A stretch of 49,092 nt of DNA, taken from assembly GCA_019241085.1 (NCBI GenBank), contig JAFAXH010000168.1:1-49092 (forward strand). The letters run 5' to 3'. Both the position numbers and the translations under genes were made by a program. Of the stretch, positions 8,583-16,798 are shown one piece after another. Under the pieces are notes generated by a model. It was not told the origin of the DNA, searched no databases, and saw nothing but the letters and a program-made list of their open reading frames with translations. Source of the stretch: Verrucomicrobiota bacterium. Lineage in GTDB: Bacteria; Verrucomicrobiota; Verrucomicrobiia; Chthoniobacterales; SZAS-18. Position 1 is the stretch's first letter. The number at the start of each line of letters is the position of its first letter.

Positions 8583-9782
8583 TTAATCGCGCGGCTCCCG
8601 CCGGCTGAGCGTCGCCAGCGCGCGTCCGAGCGCATGAATGCTCTCGGGCTGGTGCCGCGCGGTGACCGTCAGCCGCAGGCGCGCGCTGCCGCGCGGCACG
8701 GTCGGATAACGGATCGCCGGCGCGAAAAAGCCGGCCTTCGCCAGCCGGTTGGAATACTCGACCGCGTCGGCTTCGCCACCGACGATCCACGGAAAAATCG
8801 CGCTGCTGGCGATGGATTTCGCGCCGTGCGGAGCGGGCGGAAGCTGGCTCGCGAGCAGGCGGATGTTTTGCCAGAGCGCCAGGCGCCGGCGCTCGCCGGC
8901 GTCGGATTCCAAAAACTCGACGGCAGCCAGGGCGGCGGCGGCCAGGGCAGGCGGCGGCGCGGTGGAAAAAATGAACGACCGCGCGCGGTTGATGAGCAAT
9001 TCCACCAGCGAGCGCCTGCCCGCGAGATAGCCGCCGCTGACGCCCAGCGCCTTGCTCAGCGTGCCCATGTGAACGTCGATCTCGCGGCCCAAACCCAGCT
9101 CCGTCGCCAGGCCGCGGCCGTGCGTGGCGAGGACGCCGACGGCGTGGGCTTCGTCGAGCAACAGCAGCGCGCCATGATGATTTTTTAATTGCACGATTTC
9201 CGCCAGCGGTGCGCGGTCGCCGTCCATGCTGAACACGGCTTCGGTGATGACGACGATGCGCGCGTGCGGGTGCTCGCGCCGCGCCCAGGTGAGGTGGTCT
9301 TCGAGCTTGCCGAGCGCGTTGTGCGGGAAGACGCGGATGAGCGCGCGGCTGGCGCGGGCGGCATCGACGAGGCAGGCATGCGCGAGCTTATCGAGGATGA
9401 GCACGTCGTGCTTGTCCACGAGCGCCGAGAGCGCGCCCCAGGCTGCCGCGTAGCCGCTGGAAAAAGTGAGCGCCGCCTCGGTGCGTTTGAACGCGGCGAG
9501 GCGCTCTTCGAGCTGCGCATGAATGGGCCGCGTGCCGCAGACGAGCCGCGAAGCGCCAGCGCCGACGCCGTAGCGGTCGATGGCGGCCTTCGCGGCGTCA
9601 CGCAAGAGCGGATCGTTGGCGAGACCGAGGTAGTCGTTGGAGGAAAAATTCACCAGCCGGCCGGCGACGACGAGATCGACGGCAGCGCCGGCGTCGTCCG
9701 CCGCGTTGGTCATCACGCGCAACCGCCGGTGCAGCGAGTTGGCGCGGAGCGCGTCAAGTTCTTCGGTGAAAGGATCGGTCAT
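8583..9782 (-). CDS. bioF: 8-amino-7-oxononanoate synthase (BioF) or close alpha-oxoamine synthase
   Basis: A 399-residue PLP enzyme of the alpha-oxoamine synthase family. BioF joins pimeloyl-ACP/CoA and alanine to make 8-amino-7-oxononanoate in biotin synthesis. Visible motifs are VNFSSNDYLGLANDP, YGVGAGASRLVCGTRPIH, the PLP-ring aspartate in LLLDEAHAVGV (Asp210, His213), and the Schiff-base lysine in GTLSKALGVSGGY (Lys244). ATG 9782 is preceded by GAGG at a good distance, one of the few clear Shine-Dalgarno sites here; a GTG at 9797 is the alternative. No other biotin gene is present. The next gene in the same direction is a glycosyltransferase, so a related role (for example making a ketone-containing lipid) is not excluded. 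Confidence 0.82.
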   Translation of the reverse strand: MTDPFTEELDALRANSLHRRLRVMTNAADDAGAAVDLVVAGRLVNFSSNDYLGLANDPLLRDAAKAAIDRYGVGAGASRLVCGTRPIHAQLEERLAAFKRTEAALTFSSGYAAAWGALSALVDKHDVLILDKLAHACLVDAARASRALIRVFPHNALGKLEDHLTWARREHPHARIVVITEAVFSMDGDRAPLAEIVQLKNHHGALLLLDEAHAVGVLATHGRGLATELGLGREIDVHMGTLSKALGVSGGYLAGRRSLVELLINRARSFIFSTAPPPALAAAALAAVEFLESDAGERRRLALWQNIRLLASQLPPAPHGAKSIASSAIFPWIVGGEADAVEYSNRLAKAGFFAPAIRYPTVPRGSARLRLTVTARHQPESIHALGRALATLSRREPRD

Positions 9783-9846
9783 CGCGGGAAACCTCACGCA
9801 AAGCCGCCAAGCCGCAACGGGAAGAAATGGGTCGCCGGCAAAAGTG

Positions 9847-9955
9847 AGGTGGATCGCGCGCTCCGTCGCGCGATGATTTGCAGCGAAGCTGCCTGAAATT
9901 TATCTAGAGCCGCTGGCGCGGCTAGCCATCGCGCGACGGAGCGCGCGATCCACCT
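9847..9955. repeat. Family G inverted repeat, perfect 29-bp arms
   Basis: Left arm 9847-9875 begins AGGTGGATCGCGCGCTCCGT. Right arm 9927-9955 is its exact reverse complement. The 51-bp spacer holds two small hairpins of its own, GCAGC-GAA-GCTGC and AGCCGC-TGG-CGCGGCT, and each arm also contains GCGCG...CGCGC. The whole could fold as a long stem with branched tips. It lies in the 391-bp gap between the DD-carboxypeptidase and bioF genes, both on the minus strand. The rest of that gap holds an isolated family B arm (about 9792-9820), family C copy 1, and about 50 bp at each end with nothing recognisable. Confidence 0.88.
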
Positions 9956-10014
9956 TGCCGCAGGTCTAATGCATTGCCGAAGCACTGCCGCATTCACTGG
10001 TCGCCGAACCGCAC

Positions 10015-10121
10015 GCTGTCATCCTGAGCGAAGTCGAAGGATTTTTCGTGGCAGAACTTGAAATCTCAAACACGCTTTCCATTTTGCAACGAAAGATCCT
10101 TCGCAAGCTCAGGATGACAGC
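10015..10121. repeat. Family C inverted word pair (CCTGAGCGAAGTCGAAGGAT type), copy 1
   Basis: Left arm 10015-10049 contains GTCATCCTGAGCGAAGTCGA; right arm 10089-10121 ends GCTCAGGATGACAGC. The arms pair except for a short slipped stretch (GAAGTCGAAGG against TTGCGAAGG) and one further base. The spacer is 39 bp and rather AT-rich. It lies just downstream of the DD-carboxypeptidase stop. A perfect pair of a sister word lies at 28155-28287. Confidence 0.85.
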
Positions 10122-10173
10122 AAGGAGAACGCGGTGCGCAGGTTAGCAGCCGGCGCTTATTTAAAAAAACCCG

Positions 10174-11109
10174 TCACGGCAAACTCAGCGCCCATTCGAG
10201 CAAGCCTTGCGAGTCGGTCCAGATCGACTTGTTATCGCCAAGGCAGACTGCGATCACGTCGCGCGTGTCGTTGCTGGCGCTCGACACGAGGCAATGGCCG
10301 GCGGCGTTGGTGTAGCCGGTCTTCATGCCGGTGCAGAGTGGGAAGCGGCGCAGCACTTTGTTGGTGTTTTCAAACTCCGAGACGTGGCCGTCGTTGTATT
10401 GCCAAACGAGGCGCGGCGTGCGCATGATCGGACGCAGCACGGAGTTGTAATAAGAGACGCGCGCGATGCGCACGAGGTCGCGCGCGGTGGAGAATTGGAG
10501 CTGGCCCGGCGTGGGCAGGCCGTTCGGGCTGGACCAGACGCTGTTGACCGCGCCGAGCGAGGCGGAGCGGGAGTTCATGCGCGCGGCGAAGTTGTCGAGG
10601 TCGCCGGCATTGTCGCGCGCGAGCGCGCGGGCCACGTCGTTGCACGAATGCACGAGCAACGCCTGGAGCAGTTGGCGGCGGGTGTAAGTTTCGCCCGGTT
10701 TGGCGCCGAGCTTGGTCGGCTCGCAGAGCGTGTCGATCACCTCGAATTGCACCGGCTGATCGAGTCCGCCGGCCTCGGCGATGATGAGCGCGGTGAGCAG
10801 CTTCGTCGTGCTGGCCACGGGCCGGCGTTCGTCGGCATTTTTTTCATAGAGCACGCGGCCGGTGCGGATCTCGACCACGATGGCCGAGCGGGCGAGGTTG
10901 TGCGGCGGCTCGGGCGCGCCGGGCAGATAAGTAAAGGGGATCTCCGGCTGCGGCGGCGCGGCGGGCGTGGCCGCGGGACGACTGGTGGAACGCCGGCTCG
11001 TTTTCGCGCGTGCGGCCGGCAGCTGCAACGACCAGCCGCCGAGCAGCGCGGACAGGAGCAGCGCGAAAACGAAAGTGCGAAACGGGCGAAAACGACGGCG
11101 GCAATTCAT
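10174..11109 (-). CDS. D-alanyl-D-alanine carboxypeptidase (PBP5/DacF-like)
   Basis: A 311-residue serine peptidase of family S11, which removes the terminal D-Ala from peptidoglycan stem peptides in the periplasm. A basic N-terminus and hydrophobic segment (FVFALLLSALLGGWSLQL) form the signal. The three active-site motifs are present: STTK (Ser100-Lys103), SCN (Ser155-Asn157) and KTG (Lys263-Gly265). The membrane-binding C-terminal domain of classical PBP5 is missing, as in shorter DacF-like enzymes. The ATG at 11109 was chosen because it puts the signal sequence near the start; the open frame reaches 11163. proC ends 58 bp upstream on the same strand. Confidence 0.88.
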   Translation of the reverse strand: MNCRRRFRPFRTFVFALLLSALLGGWSLQLPAARAKTSRRSTSRPAATPAAPPQPEIPFTYLPGAPEPPHNLARSAIVVEIRTGRVLYEKNADERRPVASTTKLLTALIIAEAGGLDQPVQFEVIDTLCEPTKLGAKPGETYTRRQLLQALLVHSCNDVARALARDNAGDLDNFAARMNSRSASLGAVNSVWSSPNGLPTPGQLQFSTARDLVRIARVSYYNSVLRPIMRTPRLVWQYNDGHVSEFENTNKVLRRFPLCTGMKTGYTNAAGHCLVSSASNDTRDVIAVCLGDNKSIWTDSQGLLEWALSLP

Positions 11110-11167
11110 CACAGCGCGGAGACTTTGGGCGCGATTCGGCGGACGGCAAGGGCGCGAACGCAATTTG

Positions 11168-12010
11168 CTACGGCGGCAGGCCCGCGCCGAGTCCGCGGGC
11201 GCGCACGGTGCCGGCGCGCACGGCGGCGATCAGCGCCGCGCGCAAGCCGCCGGCTTCGAGCGCCTCGAGGCCGGCCATCGTGGTGCCGCCGGCGCTGGCC
11301 ACGGCGTCGCGCAATTGCGCCGGATGGTGGCCGGTTTCCTTCACCAACGCCGCTGCGCCGAGCACGGTCTGCGTGGCGAGACTCGCGGCGAGCACCCGCG
11401 GCAGGCCCATGAGCACGCCGCCGTCGGCGAGGGCTTCGATGACGGTGAAAACATACGCCGGCCCGCTGGCGGAAAGGCCGTTCACGGCGTCGATGAGTTT
11501 TTCGTCGATGGCGTGGATTTCGCCCAGCGCGCCAAAGATTTTTTCGACCAAGCCGGTGTGATGATCCGTCGTCGTCGCACCGCGGGCGTAGGCGCACGCG
11601 CCCTGGCCGACGAGGGCGGGCGTGTTGGGCATCACGCGCACGAGCGGCACGGCGTCGCCGACGGCTTTTTGCAAATCCGCCAGGGAGATGCCGGCGGCGA
11701 CCGAGACGAGCAACTGGTTGTCCGCGCGGAGGTGCGGCGCGATCTCGCGCGCGACGGCGACTAGGTCGAGCGGCTTGACGCACAGAAAAACGATCTCGGC
11801 GGCGGCGGCAATTTGGGCGTTCTCGGTCGCGGGCTGGATGGCCGCCTCGGCCGCGTGGTCTTTTAATCCGACGGTTTTCGCAAACGCGGCGCGGGTCGGC
11901 TCGGTGCGGGCGGTCGCCCGGATTTCGGCGGGCGTGCAGAGATGGGCGTCGAGCGCGCCGCGGGCGATGGCGGCGGCCATGCGGCCGGCGCCGAGAAAGG
12001 CGAGTTTCAT
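11168..12010 (-). CDS. proC: Pyrroline-5-carboxylate reductase
   Basis: A 280-residue cytosolic enzyme that reduces pyrroline-5-carboxylate to proline with NAD(P)H, the last step of proline synthesis. It starts with the nucleotide-binding motif FLGAGRMAAAIARG, then has VFLCVKPLDL, VRVMPNTPALVGQGACAY and NGLSASGPAYVFTVIEAL, the usual ProC catalytic/dimer region. The C-terminus has SAGGTTMAGLEALE, another family signature. Length is normal. The start ATG lies only 4 bp from the perfect inverted repeat at 12015-12156, so any proC message must begin within that repeat or carry it as its leader. Confidence 0.94.
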   Translation of the reverse strand: MKLAFLGAGRMAAAIARGALDAHLCTPAEIRATARTEPTRAAFAKTVGLKDHAAEAAIQPATENAQIAAAAEIVFLCVKPLDLVAVAREIAPHLRADNQLLVSVAAGISLADLQKAVGDAVPLVRVMPNTPALVGQGACAYARGATTTDHHTGLVEKIFGALGEIHAIDEKLIDAVNGLSASGPAYVFTVIEALADGGVLMGLPRVLAASLATQTVLGAAALVKETGHHPAQLRDAVASAGGTTMAGLEALEAGGLRAALIAAVRAGTVRARGLGAGLPP

Positions 12011-12014
12011 GGAG

Positions 12015-12156
12015 GGTTTTTAGACAGAATTTACAAAATTAAACAGAATTACCTGAGACTTTGAAAACGGACGCATGAACCTTGGAAACGTGCGCAGGAT
12101 GTGATGTTCTGCCCCTGCCTAATTCTGTTTAATTTTGTAAATTCTGTCTAAAAACC
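12015..12156. repeat. Family D inverted repeat, perfect 37-bp AT-rich arms, copy 1
   Basis: Left arm 12015-12051 begins GGTTTTTAGACAGAATTTAC. Right arm 12120-12156 is its exact reverse complement. The spacer is 68 bp. The arms are strikingly AT-rich in a GC-rich setting. The element fills most of the 195-bp space between the divergent genes proC and nadA, so it must contain or adjoin their promoters or form their leader RNAs. A related pair with diverged arms and another spacer lies at 26870-27019. Confidence 0.93.
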
Positions 12157-12205
12157 ACCCGCGCCCGCGTTTGCTCCGGCTGGCATCCGCGGCTAAATTT
12201 TCCGC

Positions 12206-13183
12206 ATGGTTGCTTTGTTGGAAACAGCGGAAAATGGAATCGTCGCGCCGCGCGTCGGCCTCGATCTGGCCGAGGACATCCTGCGTTTGAAACGCGAGCG
12301 CAACGCCGTCATCCTCGCGCACAATTATCAAGTGCCCGAGATTCAGGACGTGGCCGATTTCGTCGGCGACTCGCTTGGCCTGAGCTACCAGGCGCAGAAG
12401 ACCGACGCCGCTGTCATCGTTTTCTGCGGCGTGCATTTCATGGCCGAGACGGCCAAGATCGTGAATCCGACGAAGACCGTGCTCCTGCCCGATCTTGAAG
12501 CCGGTTGCTCGCTCAGCGAGAGCTGTCCGCCGGAGAAGCTCGCCGCGTTTCTCCAGCAGCACGCGGACAAAAATTATTACGTCATTGCCTACATCAATTG
12601 CTCCGCCGGCGTGAAGGCACTGAGCGACGTGATCGTCACCAGCGGCAACGCGATCAAGATTGTCGAAGCCGCGCCGCGCGACCGCAACATCCTCTTCGTG
12701 CCCGACCAAAATCTCGGCGGCTGGGTGATGGAACAGACCGGCCGCAAGATGGACCTGTGGGCGGGCAACTGCTACGTCCACGTCGAGTTCACGCGCCAGA
12801 GCATCGAGCGCATCCACGAGCAATATCCTGACGCGCCGGTCGTCGCGCACCCGGAGTGCACCTTCGCCGTGCGCCTGCTCGCGGACGAGGTTTGCTCAAC
12901 GGAAAAGATGATCGGTTATTGCAAAGATTCCCCGGCGAATGCGTTCATCATCGTCACCGAATCCGGCATGTTGCACCGCCTGCGCAAGGAAGTCCCTGGC
13001 AAGCTCTTCATCCCCGGCCCAACGGACAACTGCGCCTGCGCGGATTGCCGATTTATGAAGATGAACACGTTGGAAAAATTGCACGCCGCGCTGGTAAACA
13101 TGGCGCCCGAAATCACAATGCCCGAGGAAATCCGACGCCGCGCGGAGAAGCCGATTTTAAGGATGCTGGAGTTGAGTAGGTGA
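12206..13183 (+). CDS. nadA: Quinolinate synthase
   Basis: A 325-residue [4Fe-4S] enzyme that condenses iminoaspartate and dihydroxyacetone phosphate to quinolinate, the precursor of NAD, in the cytosol. Family motifs are VILAHNYQVPEIQDVADFVG, VNPTKTVLLPDLEAGCSLSE (first cluster cysteine, Cys101), AHPECTFAVRLLADEVCSTE, and FIPGPTDNCACADCRFMKMN near the end, which carries the last cluster cysteine. Length is normal for the family. nadB and nadC are not in the window. It is transcribed away from proC across the family D inverted repeat. Confidence 0.95.
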   Translation: MVALLETAENGIVAPRVGLDLAEDILRLKRERNAVILAHNYQVPEIQDVADFVGDSLGLSYQAQKTDAAVIVFCGVHFMAETAKIVNPTKTVLLPDLEAGCSLSESCPPEKLAAFLQQHADKNYYVIAYINCSAGVKALSDVIVTSGNAIKIVEAAPRDRNILFVPDQNLGGWVMEQTGRKMDLWAGNCYVHVEFTRQSIERIHEQYPDAPVVAHPECTFAVRLLADEVCSTEKMIGYCKDSPANAFIIVTESGMLHRLRKEVPGKLFIPGPTDNCACADCRFMKMNTLEKLHAALVNMAPEITMPEEIRRRAEKPILRMLELSR

Positions 13184-13225
13184 GCGGGAGATGAAGCTAT
13201 TCGCCAAGGCGACCTTAATAAGATC

Positions 13226-13459
13226 ATGCCAAAGGTCTTTGAGAAGGACGGCTACCGATTTTTCTTTTATAGCAACGAGCATCGTCCGATCCATGTCCAT
13301 GTGCGCTATGGGCAAGGCGAAGCGGTGTTCAACGTGGCGCACGAAATTATTCTGCGCGAATCTCAGGGGTTAAAGGTTCGCGAGCTTGCCAAAGCGCAGG
13401 AACTCGCCGAAGAAAACCGACAACTCATTATCCGGAAATGGCATGAGCACCTTGCTTGA
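13226..13459 (+). CDS. DUF4160 family protein
   Basis: A 77-residue protein matching the small DUF4160 pattern: MPKVFEKDGYRFFFYSNEH, then RPIHVHVRYGQGEAVFNV with two conserved histidines, and a C-terminal helix ending RKWHEHLA. Its gene overlaps the following DUF2442 gene by 17 bp, so the two are translationally linked. DUF4160 and DUF2442 genes often sit side by side in bacteria, and such small pairs have been proposed as toxin-antitoxin-like modules; nothing in the sequence proves that here. The start ATG 13226 is 43 bp after the nadA stop. Confidence 0.8.
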   Translation: MPKVFEKDGYRFFFYSNEHRPIHVHVRYGQGEAVFNVAHEIILRESQGLKVRELAKAQELAEENRQLIIRKWHEHLA

Positions 13460-13688
13460 TACCGCCCGTGCGGCCATCTACCACGATGGTGAGATTGTCG
13501 TCACCATGGAAAGCGGCGTTGAAGTTCATTTTCCTGTCGCCAAAAATCCACGACTGGCTGGCGGCAGCGAGGAACAATTGAGCCAAATCGAGATTTCTCC
13601 TTTTGGGCTGCACTGGCCGGCGTTGGATGAAGATTTGTCGTTCCGCGGTCTCCTGGCAGGCGACTTCGGGCAAAGCAGCAGAGAATAG
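13443..13688 (+). CDS. DUF2442 family protein
   Basis: An 81-residue protein with the DUF2442 layout: a short strand-rich N-terminal part containing VVTMESGVEVHFPVAKNPRL, then LSQIEISPFGLHWPALDEDL, the typical G-hxWP-x2-DEDL ending that gives the family its signature, and a short tail. The ATG at 13443 was taken because the family match begins there; the upstream open frame is only an alternative reading of the DUF4160 gene. The 17-bp overlap with DUF4160 argues for a shared message and stoichiometric production. Confidence 0.8.
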   Translation: MSTLLDTARAAIYHDGEIVVTMESGVEVHFPVAKNPRLAGGSEEQLSQIEISPFGLHWPALDEDLSFRGLLAGDFGQSSRE

Positions 13689-13690
13689 GC

Positions 13691-13741
13691 GGCTCCGAGC
13701 GTGGCGGCTTCCCGTTACGGGAAACGCCGCGACCTTGGAGC
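13691..13741. repeat. Imperfect hairpin (family I)
   Basis: Left arm 13691-13715 (GGCTCCGAGCGTGGCGGCTT plus CCCGT) and right arm 13717-13741 (ACGGGAAACGCCGCGACCTT plus GGAGC) pair at about 19 of 25 positions with almost no loop. It follows the DUF2442 stop by 3 bp and could act as a terminator-like hairpin, although no T tract follows. No second copy was seen in the window. Confidence 0.55.
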
Positions 13742-13795
13742 GAGACCGGCACCCGAGGTTGAACTCCAGCAGCCTTGGGCGACTCTAAGGCTCCC

Positions 13796-16081
13796 ATGCA
13801 CCGCTCGCGTCTGCCCCAAAATTTCTGCTACTTTCTCGTCTGCCTGGCGTGGTTGACGTGGGTGGTTGACGTGGGCGTGGTGGCTGCCCGCGCGCAGATG
13901 CACAATGGCGTCGAGTTGGTGCAAGCCGATCTGCTCGCGGACACTGGGGCGATTGTGCCGGGGAAACCGTTCACGGTTGGGCTGCGGCTGAAGATGGCGG
14001 CGCATTGGCACACGTATTGGCAATATCCGGGTGACGCCGGGCTGGCGACGACGATCCAGTGGCAGTTGCCGCCGGGCTTCCGCGCCGGGCCGATCCAGTG
14101 GCCGTTGCCGGAGAAGATCGAGAGTCCCGGCGACATCGTAAACTACGGCTACAGCGACGAGGTCGTGCTGCTGACTGAAGTCACGCCGCCGGCGCAGATT
14201 TCTGAAAAGGAACTCACGCTCAAAGCCAAAGCGGAATGGCTCGTGTGCGCGGAACTCTGCGTGCCGGGCGATGGAAATTTGGAATTAAAATTGCCGGTCG
14301 GCGACGGCCACGGCGCGGACGCGGCCAACGCGGAGATTTTTGCGCAATATCGCGCGCGCCTGCCGCAGCCGTTTGATCGAGCCAAGGCGGGCTTTGATTT
14401 CACTCGCGTAATGGAAGCGAACGACCTCGTCCTGCGTCTCGTCGATGTGCAGTCGGCGGCAGGCCAGCAGCGGGTGGAATTTTTCCCGGTGCCGCCGGAG
14501 CCGACGGTCGAAGTCGGTCACGCCGTTGTCGAAAAGGGCGGCGATCTCAATGGCGTCGCGCGGCTCGATGTGCGGTTGCCAATTTTGAGCGGGATCGAAA
14601 AAGCGGCGGGCATCGGCGGCGTCCTGGTGGTGAGCGCGCCTGGCAAGCGCATCGACGGCAATTGGGATGCGCGCGTGGGCTGGATCGTGCCGTCAAATCC
14701 CGTCTCGACGGCGGCCGGCAGCAACGACGGCATGGAAACGCCGCCAGCGCGCGCGGTTGCCACTCCCTCGGGCGCGGCGGCGCGCGACGGAACCGGCGGC
14801 TCGTTGTGGAGCTTTCTTTTTCTCAGCTTTTTCGGCGCGATGGTCCTGAACGTGATGCCCTGCGTGCTGCCCGCGATCTCGCTGAAAATTTTCGGCTTCA
14901 TCCAACAAGCCGACGAAGAGCCGGCGCGCATCTGGCGGCTCGGGCTGGCGTATGTCGCGGGGATTTTCGCGTGGTTCCTCGGCTTCGCGGTGCTGGTCAT
15001 CGCGCTGAAGGCGGCGGGGCGCGAGGTCGGTTATTCGTTTCAATTTCAAAACGTCTGGTTCGTGCTCGTGGTCTGTGCGGTCGTGTTTGTGCTCGCGCTG
15101 AATCTGCTCGGCGTTTTCGAGGTTGTGCTGCCGGGTTCGGTGAATGACGCGGCGGCCGGCGCGGCATCGCGCAAAGGTTATGGCGGCGCGTTCTTCCAAG
15201 GTTTGCTGGCGACGGTCTTGGCGAGCGCTTGCACGGCGCCGTTTTTCGGCGCGGCGATCGGTTTTGCGTTCGCGCAAAACGCGGCGGTGATCCTGGCGAT
15301 GTTCGCCGTCATCGCGCTCGGCATGGGGCTGCCGTTCTTGGTGCTGACGCGGTTTCCGGCGTGGCTGCGCTACCTGCCGCGACCGGGCGCGTGGATGGAG
15401 CGGGTGAAACAGGTGAACGGGTTTCTGCTGCTGGCCACGGTGATCTGGCTGCTGTCGGTGGTTGGGGCGTTGCGCGGGGCGGATGCAATTGTTTGGACCA
15501 GCGCGTTTTTGCTGACGCTTGGCGTCGCGTGCTGGGTGCAGGGTGCGTTCAATACGTTCACTGCCTCCGCCGCCGGCCGCTGGAAGGCGCGGGCGGTCAT
15601 CGCGCTGCTCGTGCTAGGCGGCGGTGCGTGGACGCTGGCGCAGGTGGCGCAGGCGAGGCGCGAGGAAGGCGTGGCGGGGTTGGCCAACGCCACGAATGCC
15701 GCGGGCGGTCAACGCGCGAAATTCTCTGAGCAACTGACCGCCGCGCTGAAAGAAAACCGGCCGGTGTTCGTCGATTTCACCGCCGCATGGTGCGTGAATT
15801 GCAAGGTGAACGAACGCGCCGTGCTCGCGACCGAACCGGTGCAGCGCGCGTTGCGCGAGAAGAACGCGATTTTTCTCACCGCCGACTGGACCGACGGCGC
15901 GGAAGACATCACGAAACTGCTGCGCGGATTTGGCCGCGCGGGCGTGCCGCTCTACGTCGTCTATCCCGCGGGCAAGCCGGACGCGCCCATCGTGCTGCCC
16001 GAATTATTGACGCAGCGTCTCGTGCTCGACGCGCTCGACGCCGCGGCGGCAAAGCCACTGGCGGCGACGGCGGAAAATTGA
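13796..16081 (+). CDS. DsbD-type thiol:disulfide interchange protein
   Basis: A 761-residue inner-membrane protein that carries electrons from cytosolic thioredoxin to periplasmic thiols. Three parts are visible: a signal peptide and periplasmic alpha domain with the cysteine pair in WLVCAELC (Cys151, Cys155); a multi-helix membrane domain with its two redox cysteines in VMPCVLPA (Cys356) and LASACTAPF (Cys479); and a C-terminal thioredoxin domain with AAWCVNCK (Cys666, Cys669). All six cysteines needed for electron relay are therefore present. ATG 13796 gives a clean signal sequence; a TTG seven codons upstream is possible. The redoxin gene 70 bp downstream is a likely client or partner. The gene is longer than E. 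coli dsbD because of an enlarged N-terminal region. Confidence 0.92.
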   Translation: MHRSRLPQNFCYFLVCLAWLTWVVDVGVVAARAQMHNGVELVQADLLADTGAIVPGKPFTVGLRLKMAAHWHTYWQYPGDAGLATTIQWQLPPGFRAGPIQWPLPEKIESPGDIVNYGYSDEVVLLTEVTPPAQISEKELTLKAKAEWLVCAELCVPGDGNLELKLPVGDGHGADAANAEIFAQYRARLPQPFDRAKAGFDFTRVMEANDLVLRLVDVQSAAGQQRVEFFPVPPEPTVEVGHAVVEKGGDLNGVARLDVRLPILSGIEKAAGIGGVLVVSAPGKRIDGNWDARVGWIVPSNPVSTAAGSNDGMETPPARAVATPSGAAARDGTGGSLWSFLFLSFFGAMVLNVMPCVLPAISLKIFGFIQQADEEPARIWRLGLAYVAGIFAWFLGFAVLVIALKAAGREVGYSFQFQNVWFVLVVCAVVFVLALNLLGVFEVVLPGSVNDAAAGAASRKGYGGAFFQGLLATVLASACTAPFFGAAIGFAFAQNAAVILAMFAVIALGMGLPFLVLTRFPAWLRYLPRPGAWMERVKQVNGFLLLATVIWLLSVVGALRGADAIVWTSAFLLTLGVACWVQGAFNTFTASAAGRWKARAVIALLVLGGGAWTLAQVAQARREEGVAGLANATNAAGGQRAKFSEQLTAALKENRPVFVDFTAAWCVNCKVNERAVLATEPVQRALREKNAIFLTADWTDGAEDITKLLRGFGRAGVPLYVVYPAGKPDAPIVLPELLTQRLVLDALDAAAAKPLAATAEN

Positions 16082-16151
16082 ACGTTTTTTCGCCGTCGGG
16101 CATCTGAGTTCCGACGGAAAACGAACCGTTGTCACCCGCTTTATCTCCCTC

Positions 16152-16778
16152 ATGAAAAAACGCTCGCTTGCTCTGTTCTTCGCCTTCGTCGCGGCGCTGG
16201 TTTTCGCGCCCGCGAACCCCGCGCTGGCTGCGCCCGCCATCGGTTCGGCCGCGCCTGATTTTCAACTCAACGACAGTGACGGTCAGTCGCGTTCCTTGTC
16301 CGAGTTCAAAGGCAAATACGTCGTGCTCGAATGGACCAATCCGCAGTGCCCCTTCGTGGTGAAACATTACAAGAGTGGCAACATGCCGTCGCTGCAAAAA
16401 TGGGCGAAGGAAAAAAGCGTCGTCTGGCTGACCATCGACTCGTCGGCGCCCGGCGCGGAAGGTTATTTGAGTGAGGCGGACGCGAAGAAAATGCGCGCGT
16501 CGAATTATGCCGCGCCGACGGCGTTGCTGCTCGATCCCGACGGCAAGGTCGGCCAGCTCTACGGCGCAAAGACGACGCCGCACATGTTCATCATCGACCC
16601 GCAGGGCAAGCTGCTCTATGCCGGCGCCATCGACAGCATCCGCTCGGCGAACATCGACGACATCGCGAAGGCGACGAATTACGTGAAAGTCGGTTTGGAG
16701 GAAGCGATGGCCGGCAAGCCGCTGACCACGCCGACTTCGCAGGCTTATGGTTGCAGCGTGAAATACGCGCGGAAGTAA
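16152..16778 (+). CDS. Exported redoxin (AhpC/TSA-like) with single CPF cysteine
   Basis: A 208-residue thioredoxin-fold protein. A signal peptide (MKKRSLALFFAFVAALVF, cleavage near ALAAPA) sends it to the periplasm. The mature part opens with IGSAAPDFQLNDSDGQSRSL, then has the active-site segment WTNPQCPFVVKHY with Cys66. The usual CxxC is replaced by CPF, a layout of peroxiredoxin-like and related redoxins. TTPHMFIIDPQGKLLYAGAI is the cis-proline region. A second cysteine lies near the C-terminus (YGCSVKY, about residue 201) and could act as resolving residue. Directly downstream of the DsbD-type gene in the same direction, so reduction by that protein is plausible. A role in detoxifying peroxides is inferred. 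Confidence 0.82.
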   Translation: MKKRSLALFFAFVAALVFAPANPALAAPAIGSAAPDFQLNDSDGQSRSLSEFKGKYVVLEWTNPQCPFVVKHYKSGNMPSLQKWAKEKSVVWLTIDSSAPGAEGYLSEADAKKMRASNYAAPTALLLDPDGKVGQLYGAKTTPHMFIIDPQGKLLYAGAIDSIRSANIDDIAKATNYVKVGLEEAMAGKPLTTPTSQAYGCSVKYARK

Positions 16779-16798
16779 AAATTTCCGTTGCGGCCGGC

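Noticed and set aside
7518-9188. A 556-residue plus-strand open frame
   Set aside because: Antisense shadow of the GT4 and bioF genes, which have clear catalytic motifs.
16093-16117. CCGTCGG/CCGACGG hairpin after the DsbD-type gene as a terminator
   Set aside because: Only a 7-bp stem with an 11-base loop and no proper T tract after it on the plus strand; too weak to call.
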